DNA from: Nocardia pseudobrasiliensis NBRC 108224
GTDB lineage: Bacteria; Actinomycetota; Actinomycetes; Mycobacteriales; Mycobacteriaceae
Direction: 5' to 3'
Assembly (NCBI RefSeq): GCF_001613105.1
Contig: NZ_BDBS01000041.1
Location: forward strand, 1 to 64,000
DNA: 64,000 nt
Shown: positions 39,802 through 49,455 of the stretch, piece after piece
How positions within the stretch are numbered: position 1 is the first letter of the stretch
Layout: each line of letters starts with the position of its first letter
Position numbers and translations under genes: made by a program
Notes under the pieces: generated by a model
The model's input: only the letters and a program-made list of their open reading frames with translations
Databases searched by the model: none
What the model was told of the DNA's origin: nothing

Positions 39802-41004
39802 ACGTTCCGGCCGAATCCCCACTCCCCCGAGATACGCGGCCACACCGGCCAACACCGGAAACCGATCGATGAGAGCCAGATGGCTGGGCGTTTTCGACAA
39901 TGTCCCGTCCAGCGCGGGCGCGAGCAGCGTCTCATGTTCACGCTGCTGAATTCGCTGCGTGAACGCGGTCGGCAATGTGCGCCGACGCTGCACACGTTCC
40001 AAATCCGCCACCCCCGGCCGCCCGCGACGCAGCGGCTCGGCGAGCAGACGCGCCGCGGCCACCGCGTCCTGAATCGCGAGATTCACCCCCACCCCACCGA
40101 CCGGCGACATCGGATGCGCGGCGTCGCCGAGGCACAGCAGTCCCGGCACATGCCAGCGCGACAGCCGGCCCATCGTGACCTCGAGCAGCTTCACATCGCC
40201 CCAGCCGCCGATCGCGGCGAGCACATCCTCGCCCCAGCCGAACAGCTCCGCCAAATGCGTTCGCAGCCACTGGATCTCATTGCCCCGCAGCCGCGCATCC
40301 GCGCCCTTGGGAATCAGGAACGAAGTCTGGTAGTAGTCACCGCGATCCATGCACACCGCGGCCCGCCCGGCCTCGAATCGGCCCGACACCGCGCGATTGT
40401 GCCGATCGTCTGCGGCCACCGGGACCCGCACCCACCACACATCCATGGGCACATCCATCTCGCGCGGGCGCAAGCCCGCCGCGGCGCGCGCCGCCGAACC
40501 CCGGCCGTCGCAGGCAAGCACCAGATCGGCCGTCAGAATGCGCTCGGCCCCGTCGGCGTCGCGACACCGCACACCGGTGACCCGCCCGGAATCGCTCACC
40601 AGATCGGTGAATTCGGTTCCCAGCCGCAGCGTGAACGTCGGTTCGTCGGCGGCCGCGCGGGCGAGCAGATCGAGAAACTCCCACTGCGGCACCATCGCCA
40701 TATACCGATACGGTCCCGGGATCCGGCCGAAATCGGCCGCGAGCACCGTCTTCTCATTGATGCGCAGACTGCGCCGCTCCAATTTGGTGTGCGGCAGCGC
40801 CGCGAATCGCTGCGCCAAGCCGAGCTCGTCGAGCAGCCGCAGCGTCGACGGATGCACCGTGTCACCGCGGAAATCGCGCAGGAAATCCGTGTGCTTCTCC
40901 AGGACGGTGACGCGAATTCCGGCCCGCGCCAACAACAGTCCCGCCATCATCCCCGCCGGTCCCCCACCCACCACACAGCACTGTGTGTGTTGTGTGTCCA
41001 CCAC
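39778..41004 (-). CDS. FAD-dependent monooxygenase / oxidoreductase (PHBH-fold)
   Basis: About 408 aa from the GTG at 41004 (GGAAG upstream). A typical flavoprotein hydroxylase: CCVVGGGPAGMMAGLLLARAGIRVTVLEKH at the N-terminus, LVLACDGRGSAARAAAGL in the middle and CLGDAAHPMSPVGGVGVNLAIQDAVAAARLL for the second FAD motif. The substrate is unknown. It is divergent from the patatin gene. It is a different subfamily from the monooxygenase at 2289. Confidence 0.9.
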   Translation of the reverse strand: MVDTQHTQCCVVGGGPAGMMAGLLLARAGIRVTVLEKHTDFLRDFRGDTVHPSTLRLLDELGLAQRFAALPHTKLERRSLRINEKTVLAADFGRIPGPYRYMAMVPQWEFLDLLARAAADEPTFTLRLGTEFTDLVSDSGRVTGVRCRDADGAERILTADLVLACDGRGSAARAAAGLRPREMDVPMDVWWVRVPVAADDRHNRAVSGRFEAGRAAVCMDRGDYYQTSFLIPKGADARLRGNEIQWLRTHLAELFGWGEDVLAAIGGWGDVKLLEVTMGRLSRWHVPGLLCLGDAAHPMSPVGGVGVNLAIQDAVAAARLLAEPLRRGRPGVADLERVQRRRTLPTAFTQRIQQREHETLLAPALDGTLSKTPSHLALIDRFPVLAGVAAYLGGVGIRPERAPSFARR

Positions 41005-41149
41005 GTACGCACCACACTTCCGAACGAAACTACTCGCGAGGATAGTAAAGGTTCCAACCGGTCTCGTCGATGTGCGCGTGGTCACCGGCGGCCGTCGACG
41101 GTTGTGTTAGACAGAAAGTGGTTTGTCGGTGTTGTCCGGGAGGGTGTGC

Positions 41150-42088
41150 GTGGAGACCTCGAGCGTCGGTGCGTTGATCGCGCGGCGGCATGCGTCGGGC
41201 AGCGGTCCCGGCGATCGCGACGACGATGCGCGCTTGGCCTTGGTGATCGAGGGCGGTTCCGCGCGCGGCGCGTATTCGCACGGCATGGTGATGGCCCTCG
41301 AGGATTTGGGCATCCTGCACTGCTTCGACGCGGTGTACGGTTCCTCGGCGGGCGCGCTCAACGGCGCGTGGCTGCTGTGCGGGCGAGCCAATCAGGCCCG
41401 CCGCGCCTGGCAGGCCGATGTGGTGCGCCGGGTGATCTCCCCGGCCCGGGCGCTGCGCGGCGGCCGCGTGGTCGACACCCGCTATCTCGTGCACGCGGTC
41501 TACGAGCGCATCGTGCCGATGGACTTCCCCGCGATCCTCGCCAACCCCGTCACCTTCCACCCCATCGCCACCGCGATCGCCGACGGCAACGCGGTCGACC
41601 TGCATCCACACCTCACCGACGTCGCCTCGCTGCAGCGCGCCCTGCGCGCGAGCACCTGCCTGCCGATCCTGGCGGGCCGCCCGACCACGCTCGCGGGCCA
41701 TCGCTACGTCGACGCGGGCCTGTCCGAAGGCGTCCCGATCCGCACCGCCCTCGCCCAGGGCGCCACCCACGCCCTGGTCCTACGCACCCGCCGCCTCGAC
41801 GAACCCGCCACGCCCCCATCGGATCTCGAACTACGCATAGTCACCCGCTTCCTCACCCGCCACGCCCCCGGCGTCATCGATTCCTGGCGCACCCGAGCCA
41901 CCCGCCACATCGAAGACGAACAAACCCTCACCGCCCCCACCATCCTGCAAATCCGCCCGCCCCTCGGCTCCCCCACCATCGGCCGCGTCTCCCGCAACGA
42001 ATCCACCCTCATGCAGGCCCTCGACCTCGGCCGCACCGCGGTCCACCGAGCCCTCGCGACCTATCTACCCAAACCCCTCGCGGGCTGA
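41150..42088 (+). CDS. Patatin-like phospholipase
   Basis: About 312 aa from GTG 41150 (GGGAGGG 5 nt upstream; TTG 41123 is an alternative). Patatin motifs are the oxyanion loop LVIEGGSARGAYSHG, the nucleophile GSSAG in AVYGSSAGALNG, and the catalytic Asp in RYVDAGLSEGVP (DxG-type). Cytosolic lipid acyl hydrolases of this kind cleave phospholipids or neutral lipids. No signal peptide is seen. Confidence 0.9.
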   Translation: METSSVGALIARRHASGSGPGDRDDDARLALVIEGGSARGAYSHGMVMALEDLGILHCFDAVYGSSAGALNGAWLLCGRANQARRAWQADVVRRVISPARALRGGRVVDTRYLVHAVYERIVPMDFPAILANPVTFHPIATAIADGNAVDLHPHLTDVASLQRALRASTCLPILAGRPTTLAGHRYVDAGLSEGVPIRTALAQGATHALVLRTRRLDEPATPPSDLELRIVTRFLTRHAPGVIDSWRTRATRHIEDEQTLTAPTILQIRPPLGSPTIGRVSRNESTLMQALDLGRTAVHRALATYLPKPLAG

Positions 42089-42097
42089 GCGGCCGAA

Positions 42098-42456
42098 TCA
42101 CCCATCCATACGGGCGAAGTCGATACTGGTTCGAAACGGGCTCTCCAGCGCCAAGGTGCCCTCATGTGTTTCCGCCAGTCGATAGACCCGGGCGGCCCAG
42201 TCGAATCGGTATTCGTCAATCATCTTTACGTACAGATCGCTGTCGAGATGGACCACAAGGTAGACCGGAATCCCTTCATAGGCGTACTCGGCCAACTTGT
42301 CGACGGTGTCGGTGTAACCCGATCCCGGTGAGACCACCTCCACAACCAACAACGCATCTGTCGTGTTCAACTTTGCGCCGCGCTCGATACAGCGATACAC
42401 AGACACATCAGGACGGCGGAACGAGAAGGCTCATTCGAAGAGAAGTCACTGGTCAT
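42098..42456 (-). pseudogene. Uma2-type endonuclease-fold protein, N-terminally deleted
   Basis: The 3' part encodes VSVYRCIERGAKLNTTDALL then VVEVVSPGSGYTDTVDKLAE then YAYEGIPVYLVV, the Uma2/PD-(D/E)XK core (..DALLVVEVVSPGS..K..EYA..GIP.Y..V). A start with TAGGA upstream exists at 42456 (MTSDFSSNE), but it is out of frame with the core, and the 50-60 residues normally present between are missing. It is a deleted, frameshifted copy. An ORF of 102 aa could still be read from an internal start at 42406. Confidence 0.65.
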
Positions 42457-42509
42457 GACGATCCTACGACCAGCACTGCTCAGCGCGTGATCAGCTTGCC
42501 GAGCAGAAA

Positions 42510-43628
42510 TCAAACGATCTTCACGTCCCGCACAGGTCGATCCGTCGCCCGCGCGACGTGGTCGGCTTCGGCGCGGAGCGCGCTCTCCGAGACCGGCTTG
42601 CCGTCGAACATCGTGACCATCAGAGTCTCGTCGTTGAGGTCCCATGTGCCCCCGACGCGACCCGCGGTCAGCACCAGCGGCGAGATCCAGCCCGCCGTGC
42701 GGCTCACCTTCGCGCGGTGTTCGGCGGGCAGCAGCGCGGTGTCGTTGGTGCCCGGGGCGAGGATGTACTGGTCGAAGGGGCCGAGTAGGCGGATCGAATC
42801 GGTGGGGGTCGCGGCGGCCAGGGATTCGGTGTCGTCGGTGTGCAGCCAGGCTTTTCGGCCCTCCACGTCGATTTCGGTGAGGTCGAGGGCGGAGAACCAT
42901 TGGCGGACCGTGGTTTTGCGGTGAGAGCCGCGCAGGAGCCAGGCGTTGAACGCCTCGGGGGTGGCGGGTCCGTAGGCGCGCAGGTAGGCCGAGACGACCT
43001 GGGGGCCAGCGGTTTCGGGGGTGGGGAGGCCGGGCCAGTCGGGGATGTGGTGGGCGGGGGTGGTGAAGGTGATATTCGAGCCGCGGGCCGGGCCGTGGCA
43101 CAGCACGCCCTGCCAGGCCAGCGGTTTGAGCAGCGCGCCCCAGCCCGATCGCAGTTCCTCGCCCATGCGATGGAAGCGCGGCTCGGCCGAGAGCGCCTCG
43201 ACCAACTCCGCACGGGTGAGCACCGCGGCCTCGAGCACCTGACCCACCGCATCGGCCAACGCCGCGACCTCGGCCGGACTCGCCCCGAAGTTCTTCTCCC
43301 ACGCGGGTTTCTCCCACGTGCGCGCCGAGGCCAGCAGCGACAGCGTCGCGGCCGCGAAATCGGGAGTGAGCGCGTGCAGCGTCCCGCGCATGGCCCAGGT
43401 CTTCATCAACCGCCCGGCCCCCAGCGCCTCGGCCACCGCCCCCGGCGCGGCCGACGAATGCCGCAGGGCCACGGCCGTTTCCGCGGCCAAGCTCACCTGC
43501 GCCTGCACCCCGCACAATCGCTCGGCGACCGCGACCGCGTCACCATCACCCCGCGGCTCGACGAACTGCCGCGCCAGCCGCCACGCCAAAACCCGATCCC
43601 ACGTGACCCGCACCCCGACCTCCTCCAC
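42510..43628 (-). CDS. Winged-helix DNA-binding domain protein (AlkZ/YcaQ-like)
   Basis: A 372-aa HTH_42 family protein. The pattern VLAWRLARQFVEPRG..VAERLCGVQAQVSLAAETAVALRH, LMKTWAMRGTLHALTPD and LLGPFDQYILAPGTND..KVSRTAGWISPLVLTAGRVGGTW is shared by actinobacterial winged-helix proteins related to AlkZ/YcaQ DNA glycosylases. The QxQ-like catalytic motif of those glycosylases corresponds to the VQAQVS region. A role in repair of modified DNA is possible but not shown. Confidence 0.8.
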   Translation of the reverse strand: MEEVGVRVTWDRVLAWRLARQFVEPRGDGDAVAVAERLCGVQAQVSLAAETAVALRHSSAAPGAVAEALGAGRLMKTWAMRGTLHALTPDFAAATLSLLASARTWEKPAWEKNFGASPAEVAALADAVGQVLEAAVLTRAELVEALSAEPRFHRMGEELRSGWGALLKPLAWQGVLCHGPARGSNITFTTPAHHIPDWPGLPTPETAGPQVVSAYLRAYGPATPEAFNAWLLRGSHRKTTVRQWFSALDLTEIDVEGRKAWLHTDDTESLAAATPTDSIRLLGPFDQYILAPGTNDTALLPAEHRAKVSRTAGWISPLVLTAGRVGGTWDLNDETLMVTMFDGKPVSESALRAEADHVARATDRPVRDVKIV

Positions 43629-43809
43629 CCGAACGATCCGCTCACCCTACGACCGAACACCGACAAACCGGCGCACCACGCATCCGTGCACTCGATGCAG
43701 CAATCCGCTAGCATCGAAACATCTCGGCGCGCCGCCCCCTCAGGAAACCCTCAGCCGCGCCACAGTCTGCAATCATGCACAACCCCGCATACGTTGCTAG
43801 CCTGTCGCT

Positions 43810-44520
43810 GTGACTCCGAAACCCCTCGACTCCCCTGAGCCGTTCTGGAATCTGGAGACCCGCCTCGCATCAGCGTTGCTGATACTGGCCGGATTCATCG
43901 GCGCGGCCGCCTACACCCATTCGGCCGGATATTTCGTCACCTTCATGACCGGTAACACCGAACGCGCCGTCCTCGGCGGATTCCTCGGTGACTACACCCT
44001 GGCCCTCGGAGCGGCCGGGCTCATCGTCTGCTTCCTGGCCGGTGTCGTCGTCGCCTCGATCTGCCGACGGCACTGGTGGACCAATCACCCGCACGGCGCG
44101 ACCGTCCTGGCGACCGTGGCCTTCACGATCGCGGCCGTGGTCGACTCCATCCTCTACTGGCACGACAAGGACCTGGGCCTGACCCCGATCCTGTTCGTCG
44201 CCTTCGGTATGGGTGCGCTCAACACCTCGTTCGTCAAGAACGGCGAGACCGCCATTCCCGTCACCTACGTCACCGGCACCCTGGTCAAACTCGCCCAGGG
44301 CATCGAACGCCATCTCGCGGGCGGGACCCATCGCGAATGGCTCGGCTACGCGGTGCAGTGGCTCTCGTTCGTCATGGGCGCGTTCATCGGCGGCCTGGTC
44401 AGCCTCGTGATCGACGGTCGCGACATGTTGTTCGCCGCGGTCATCGCCTCGGCACTGGTCTCGGTCTACACCTGGCTGGCCGATCTGCGCGAGTCCCGCC
44501 GCGAACGACAGCCGGTCTGA
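43810..44520 (+). CDS. YoaK family (DUF1275) membrane protein
   Basis: A 236-aa integral membrane protein with about six hydrophobic segments. The DUF1275 signature is seen in LLILAGFIGAAAYTHSAGYFVTFMTGNTERAVLGG and GMGALNTSFVKNGETAIPVTYVTGTLVKLAQGI. The transported substrate is unknown. It starts at a GTG and converges on the phosphoribulokinase gene with no gap between the stop codons. Confidence 0.88.
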   Translation: MTPKPLDSPEPFWNLETRLASALLILAGFIGAAAYTHSAGYFVTFMTGNTERAVLGGFLGDYTLALGAAGLIVCFLAGVVVASICRRHWWTNHPHGATVLATVAFTIAAVVDSILYWHDKDLGLTPILFVAFGMGALNTSFVKNGETAIPVTYVTGTLVKLAQGIERHLAGGTHREWLGYAVQWLSFVMGAFIGGLVSLVIDGRDMLFAAVIASALVSVYTWLADLRESRRERQPV

Positions 44521-45399
44521 TCACGCCCGCCGCTTGGGCCGCTTGTCCATCAATCGCAGAATCAACGGTGTGAAGATGAGCTGCATCGCCAGCTCCATCT
44601 TCCCGCCCGGCACCACGATGCAGTTGGGCCGCGACATGAACGAGTCGTGCAGCATCGACAGCAGATAGGGAAAGTCGATCACCTTCGGATCCGCGAAGCG
44701 GATCACCACGAAACTCTCGTCGGCGGTGGGAATCGTGCGGGCAATGAACGGATTCGAGGTGTCGACGGTCGGCACCCGCTGGAAATTCACATACGTCCGC
44801 GAGAACTGCGGGCAGATGTACTTCACGTAATCGGGCATGCGCCGCAGGATCGTATCGATGACCGCCTCGCTGGAGTAGCCGCGCTCGGTCTTGTCCCGGA
44901 TCACCTTCTGGATCCATTCGAGATTGATGATCGGCACCACGCCCACGAGCAGATCCGCATAGCGCGCGACATCCACCTCCTCGTTCACCGCTGCCCCGTG
45001 CAGCCCCTCGTAGAACAGCAGATCGCTGCCCGGCGTCAACTCCTCCCACGAGGTGAACGTCCCCGGTTCCTGCCCATAGGGTTTCGCCTCGAACTCGTCG
45101 TGCAGATACCGCCGCACCAGCCCCACCCCGGACCGGCCGTAATCCCGAAACAGATTCTCGAGTTCGGCCAGCAGATTCGCCTCCGGACCGAAGTGTGAGA
45201 AGTGCAGATTGCGATTCTGCTCCGCCTCGGCCATGGCGAGTTTCATCTCGTCGCGGTCGTAGCGATGGAACGAATCCCCTTCCACGATGGCCGCATTGAT
45301 GCCCTCCCGCCGGAAGATCTCCTGAAAGGTCCTGGTGACACTCGTGGTTCCGGCCCCGGAGGAGCCGGTGATGGCGACCACGGGATGTTTGAGCGACAT
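44521..45399 (-). CDS. cbbP: Phosphoribulokinase (class I, bacterial type)
   Basis: A 292-aa phosphoribulokinase, phosphorylating ribulose 5-phosphate to ribulose 1,5-bisphosphate with ATP, the dedicated last regeneration step of the Calvin cycle. Walker A is GSSGAGTTS (12-20). VEGDSFHRYDRDEMK and FSHFGPEANLLAELE carry catalytic and substrate residues, and LLFYEGLHGA matches the Walker-B-like region. Its length matches proteobacterial octameric enzymes. It is the last gene of the cbb operon, 27 bp after the bisphosphatase gene. Confidence 0.95.
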   Translation of the reverse strand: MSLKHPVVAITGSSGAGTTSVTRTFQEIFRREGINAAIVEGDSFHRYDRDEMKLAMAEAEQNRNLHFSHFGPEANLLAELENLFRDYGRSGVGLVRRYLHDEFEAKPYGQEPGTFTSWEELTPGSDLLFYEGLHGAAVNEEVDVARYADLLVGVVPIINLEWIQKVIRDKTERGYSSEAVIDTILRRMPDYVKYICPQFSRTYVNFQRVPTVDTSNPFIARTIPTADESFVVIRFADPKVIDFPYLLSMLHDSFMSRPNCIVVPGGKMELAMQLIFTPLILRLMDKRPKRRA

Positions 45400-45426
45400 G
45401 GCTCCTCCACTCGGCTGCGGTGAAAC

Positions 45427-46503
45427 TCAGTGCGGCGCGGGACGAAACAGCGAGCGCGTCCCGAACAGCGAGGCATCGAAACTGGGCCCCTCCTCGGGCT
45501 CGCGGTGATACCGCTCGATGCGCTCGACCTCGGTGCGCGAACCGAAGATCAGCGGCACCCGCTGATGCAATTCGTTCGGAATCACCTCGAGCACCCGCTC
45601 GTGCCCGGTGGTCGCCGCACCTCCGGCCTGTTCGACGATCAGCGCGATCGGATTGGCCCCGTACAGCAGCGACACCCGGCCCGGCCGCGCCGGATACCGG
45701 GTGTCGTAGGGATACAGATAGACACCGCCGCGGGTGAGTATGTGGAACACATCGGCCACCAGCGAGGCCACCCAGCGCATATTGAAATCGCGTCCGCGCG
45801 GCCCCTCCACCCCCTGTAGACATTCGTGCACATAGCGCCGCACCGGCCGCTCCCAGAACCGCTCATTGGCGGCATTGATGGCGAATCCCGAGGTGTCCTG
45901 GGGAATCCGCATCCGCGGATGGGTGAGCACGAACGCCCCGATCTCCCGATCGAGGGTGAAACCGTCCACCCCGCTGCCGGTGGTGAGCACCAGCATGGTC
46001 GCCGGACCGTAGAGGGTGAACCCGGCGCACACCTGCCGTGCGCCCGGCTGCAGGAAATCCGCCGCGCACGGCTCGCGGGCGTCCTCGGGCGCGCGCAGCA
46101 CGCTGAAAATCGTTCCGACGGGCAGGTTCACATCGATATTGGACGAGCCGTCCAGCGGATCGAACGCCAGCAGATACTTTCCCCGCCGATACTCGGCCGG
46201 AACCGGATGAAATCCGTCCATCTGCTCCGACAGCATCGCCACCAGCGGACCGTTCCACTGCGATTCGTCGACCATGATGTCGTTGGCGATGGCATCCATC
46301 TTGCGATGCACCGTCGGGGGCAGATTGTCCGCCGACTGCGCGCCCAGGGATCCGACGATGCGCCCCCGGGTCACCTGATTGGCGATGATCTTCGTCGCGG
46401 TGGCGAGCACGTTGAGCAGCGCCGAGAATTCCCCGGACGATCCGGGATGGCGATGCTCCTGCTCGATGGTGTACCGGGTGAGCGTTTTCAATCCCTCGGG
46501 CAT
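45427..46503 (-). CDS. cbbF: Class I fructose-1,6-bisphosphatase
   Basis: A 358-aa class I FBPase, converting fructose 1,6-bisphosphate to fructose 6-phosphate in the Calvin cycle and gluconeogenesis. The metal-binding signature FDPLDGSSNID lies at residues 114-124. LSEQMD, GFTLYGPATMLVLTTG and TRGGVYLYPYDTRYPARPGRVSLLYGANPIALIVEQAGGAA give the rest of the fold. ATG 46503, 11 bp after the cbbX stop, gives the usual family N-terminus (MPEGLKTLTRYTIEQE). Actinobacteria usually rely on class II GlpX, so a class I enzyme here marks it as part of the cbb operon. Confidence 0.95.
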   Translation of the reverse strand: MPEGLKTLTRYTIEQEHRHPGSSGEFSALLNVLATATKIIANQVTRGRIVGSLGAQSADNLPPTVHRKMDAIANDIMVDESQWNGPLVAMLSEQMDGFHPVPAEYRRGKYLLAFDPLDGSSNIDVNLPVGTIFSVLRAPEDAREPCAADFLQPGARQVCAGFTLYGPATMLVLTTGSGVDGFTLDREIGAFVLTHPRMRIPQDTSGFAINAANERFWERPVRRYVHECLQGVEGPRGRDFNMRWVASLVADVFHILTRGGVYLYPYDTRYPARPGRVSLLYGANPIALIVEQAGGAATTGHERVLEVIPNELHQRVPLIFGSRTEVERIERYHREPEEGPSFDASLFGTRSLFRPAPH

Positions 46504-46513
46504 GACCGACCAA

Positions 46514-47515
46514 TCACTCCCGACTTTCGCTTGTGAAAACACTGCTGCCGTATACGTCCTCGGCACCGAGGGTCATCAGATCGCTCTTGCTCAACGGCCG
46601 ATGCAGTTCGATGAGCCGCTTGGCCTGCCGCAACCGACAGCGGTCCAGGGCATTGCGCACACTGCGCGCATTGGCGAACCTCGGTCGGCCCATCCGCAAT
46701 TCGAGATACCGATCGAACGCGGCGACCCCCTCGGCATCGAAGCGGAAGTTCTGCCGCGCCACCATCAACTCGGCGATGGCCATGAGCTCCTCGTGCGTGT
46801 AGTCCGGAAATTCGATGTGATGGGCCACCCGCGAGGACAGTCCCGGATTGGCGGAGAAGAACGTCTCCATCCGATCCGGATAGCCCGCGAAGATGACCAC
46901 CAGGCTGGTGCGCTCGGTCTCCATCTCCTGCAGCAGGATCTCGATCACCTCCTGCCCGTAGTCGCGCTCGTTCTCCGGCCGGAACAGGTAGTAGGCCTCG
47001 TCGATGAACAGCACGCCCCCGGCCGCCTTCGCCAGCGCCTCCTTGGTCTTGGGCGCGGTGTGCCCGATGAACTGGCCCACCAGATCGTCGCGAGTCACCG
47101 TGTGCACCTTGGGTTTACGGATATAGCCGAGCGCGTGCAGCATCTCGGCCATCCGCAGCGCGACCGTCGTCTTCCCGGTCCCGGGCCCGCCGGTGAAACT
47201 CATATGCATGGTCGGCCGGGTCGACTCCAGCCCGAACCGCCCGCGGGCCCGCTCGATCATCAGCAACGCCGCGATCTCGCGCACCCGCCGCTTCACATTG
47301 CCCAGGCCCACCAGTTCCGCGTCCAAGCGGGCCAGGGTCTCCTCGACGTGGGTGGCGGCCGGATCGGCGGACAGATCCAGCAGCGCGTCGTCGGCGAGGA
47401 CGGGTTCGGCCTCCGGCTCGGGCGCGGCATCCCGGGGCGACATCGCCGCGCCCGGCCGATACATCCGAAAGCCGTTGTCCGTCTTACGTTCGTCTCCGGT
47501 CACGAGCCCTCCCAT
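46514..47515 (-). CDS. cbbX: RubisCO activase CbbX (AAA+ ATPase)
   Basis: A 333-aa AAA+ protein that remodels inhibited red-type RubisCO by pulling on the large-subunit C-terminus. Walker A GGPGTGKT (109-116), Walker B GGVLFIDEAYYLF (166-178), the pore loop FIGHTAPKT (149-157) and sensor region GYPDRMETFFSANPGLSSR are clear. The N-terminus is about 45 residues longer than in Rhodobacter, so an internal start such as Met25 is possible. It lies 5 bp after cbbS. Confidence 0.95.
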   Translation of the reverse strand: MGGLVTGDERKTDNGFRMYRPGAAMSPRDAAPEPEAEPVLADDALLDLSADPAATHVEETLARLDAELVGLGNVKRRVREIAALLMIERARGRFGLESTRPTMHMSFTGGPGTGKTTVALRMAEMLHALGYIRKPKVHTVTRDDLVGQFIGHTAPKTKEALAKAAGGVLFIDEAYYLFRPENERDYGQEVIEILLQEMETERTSLVVIFAGYPDRMETFFSANPGLSSRVAHHIEFPDYTHEELMAIAELMVARQNFRFDAEGVAAFDRYLELRMGRPRFANARSVRNALDRCRLRQAKRLIELHRPLSKSDLMTLGAEDVYGSSVFTSESRE

Positions 47516-47520
47516 CCGGG

Positions 47521-47943
47521 TCAGCCGCCGTATCGATCGCCAGCTCGGGTATCGGTGGCATAGGAGTGCAGCCCGTAGTGCTGACGCCGATCGTCGGATT
47601 CGGTTCGCACCAACCGGAATCCGGGTTCATCGGCCGGACGCTGCACCAGAAAGCTCAGCGCGGTGGTCTGCCGCCCGTAACTCGCGTCGTAGGCATTGAC
47701 GCGAATGTAGTAGCGCGGGAACGTCGCCCGGCAGGCATTGATCTCGGCGAGCACGCCGTCGGGCTCGTCCAGATCGAACAGCGGCAGCCCCCACATCTCC
47801 CAGTAGACATTGCGCGGATGCGGATCGTCGGTGTACTCGATCGACACCGGCCAGTTGTTCAGCAGCGCGTAGCGGACCTGCGCGCCGATCTCCTCGTCGG
47901 TCAGCTCCGGCAGATGCGAGAACGTGCCCTGACGCACATACAT
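47521..47943 (-). CDS. cbbS: RubisCO small subunit
   Basis: A 140-aa form I small subunit. It begins MYVRQGTFSHLPELTDEEIG, typical of red-type proteins. The signature YWEMWGLPLFDLDEPDGVLAEINACRATFPRYYIRVNAYD is present, followed by the red-type C-terminal extension (FLVQRPADEPGFRLVR..), which forms the extra hairpins lining the central channel. ATG 47943 is 16 bp after the cbbL stop. Confidence 0.96.
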   Translation of the reverse strand: MYVRQGTFSHLPELTDEEIGAQVRYALLNNWPVSIEYTDDPHPRNVYWEMWGLPLFDLDEPDGVLAEINACRATFPRYYIRVNAYDASYGRQTTALSFLVQRPADEPGFRLVRTESDDRRQHYGLHSYATDTRAGDRYGG

Positions 47944-47959
47944 TGCGGCTCCTCGGGTT

Positions 47960-49393
47960 TCAGCGACTGGCCGTCGGCACGGCGTCGGGGGCGTCGGTGG
48001 AGGTGTAGTCGAAGGTGACATCGCCCCAGGTGGCCAGCGCGACATCGAGCGACTGACAGATAGCCGCCGCCTTGCGCAGCACATCGGGGCCCTCCCGCAG
48101 CAGATCCCGACCCTCGTTGCGCGCCTTCACAACAGCCTCGAGCGCCACCCGATTGGCCTCCGCGCCCGCGGCGATTCCCATCGGATGGCCGATGGTGCCG
48201 CCGCCGAACTGCAGAATGACATCGTCACCGAACAGGTCCAGCAGCTGATGCATCTGCCCGGCGTGGATGCCGCCGGAGGCCACCGGCATCACCCCGGGCA
48301 GGCTCGCCCAGTCCTGATCGAAGAAGATGCCGTTGCGGGGATTGGCGGGAATGTGGTTGTCGCGCAACGTGTCGTAGAAGCCCTTGACGGTATGCGGATC
48401 GCCCTCGAGTTTGCCGATCACCGTACCCGCGTGCAGATGGTCGACCCCGATGAGCCGGCACCACTTGGCCAGTACCCGGAAGCTCACCCCGTGGGTCTTC
48501 TGTCGCGTGAAGGTCGAATGTCCGGCCCGATGCAGATGCAGCAGCATCCCGTTGCGCCGCGCCCACTTCGACATCGACTGCATCGCGGTGTAGCCGACGG
48601 TGAGGTCCATCATGATGATCACGCTGCCCAGCGATTTGGCGAACTCGGCGCGTTCGTACATGTCCTCCATCGACGCCGCGGTGACATTGAGGTAATGCCC
48701 CTTCAGCTCACCGGTTTCCGCGGTCGCCTTGTTCACACCCTCCATGGCGAACAGATAGCGGTCCCGCCAGCGCATGAACGGCTGGGAGTTGATGTTCTCG
48801 TCGTCCTTGGTGAAATCCAGACCGCCCTTGCACGCCTCGTACACCACCCGGCCGTAGTTACGCGCGGACAGACCGAGTTTCGGTTTCACGGTCGCGCCGA
48901 GTAGGGGTCGGCCGTACTTGTTGAGATATTCCCGTTCCATAACGATTCCGTGCGGCGGCCCCTGAAAGGTCTTGACATATGCCACCGGAATCCGCATGTC
49001 CTCCAACCGCAATGCCTGCAACGGTTTGAAGCCGAAGACGTTACCGATCACCGAGGAGGTGAGATTGGTGATCGAACCCTCCTCGAAAAGATCGAGATCG
49101 TAGGCGACATAGGCGAAGTACTCCCCCGGCCGCCCCGGCACCTGTTCGACCCGATAGCACTTGCCGCGGTAGCGGTCGTGCGCGGTGAGCCGGTCGGTCC
49201 ACACGACAGTCCATGTGGCAGTGGAGGATTCGCCCGCGACGGCGGCCGACGCCTCGATCGGATCCACCCCCTGCTGCGGGGTCACCCGGAACACCGCCAA
49301 CACGTCGGTGTCCTTGGGTTGATAGTCGGCGTCGTAGTAGCCCATCGACGCATAGGAGTGAACACCCGGATCCCATCGGTCTTTTTCGGTCAT
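47960..49393 (-). CDS. cbbL: RubisCO large subunit, form I red-type
   Basis: A 477-aa form I large subunit with catalytic residues intact: KPKLG (170-174), the carbamylation site GLDFTKDDEN (Lys196, with Asp198 and Glu199 binding Mg), HLHRAGHS (His288, Arg289), loop 6 GKLEGD (Lys328), SGGIHAG (373-379) and FGGGTIGHP (397-405). SGGIHAGQMHQLLDLFGDD marks the red-type group (IC/ID or the actinobacterial branch near them). It is the first gene of the operon cbbL-cbbS-cbbX-cbbF-cbbP and is divergent from cbbR. Confidence 0.97.
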   Translation of the reverse strand: MTEKDRWDPGVHSYASMGYYDADYQPKDTDVLAVFRVTPQQGVDPIEASAAVAGESSTATWTVVWTDRLTAHDRYRGKCYRVEQVPGRPGEYFAYVAYDLDLFEEGSITNLTSSVIGNVFGFKPLQALRLEDMRIPVAYVKTFQGPPHGIVMEREYLNKYGRPLLGATVKPKLGLSARNYGRVVYEACKGGLDFTKDDENINSQPFMRWRDRYLFAMEGVNKATAETGELKGHYLNVTAASMEDMYERAEFAKSLGSVIIMMDLTVGYTAMQSMSKWARRNGMLLHLHRAGHSTFTRQKTHGVSFRVLAKWCRLIGVDHLHAGTVIGKLEGDPHTVKGFYDTLRDNHIPANPRNGIFFDQDWASLPGVMPVASGGIHAGQMHQLLDLFGDDVILQFGGGTIGHPMGIAAGAEANRVALEAVVKARNEGRDLLREGPDVLRKAAAICQSLDVALATWGDVTFDYTSTDAPDAVPTASR

Positions 49394-49455
49394 CGTTCCT
49401 CCCGTTCGCGGGGTCGGTCGCCGTGCTGATTCAGAATGAAGGGGGTGCGAACGGC

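Noticed and set aside
39880..42924. A very long plus-strand open frame (over 1000 codons) across the FAD monooxygenase, patatin and Uma2 regions
   Set aside because: It runs antisense to or in another frame of clear genes, has Arg/Pro/His-rich low-complexity sequence typical of GC-rich shadow frames, and shows no family features.
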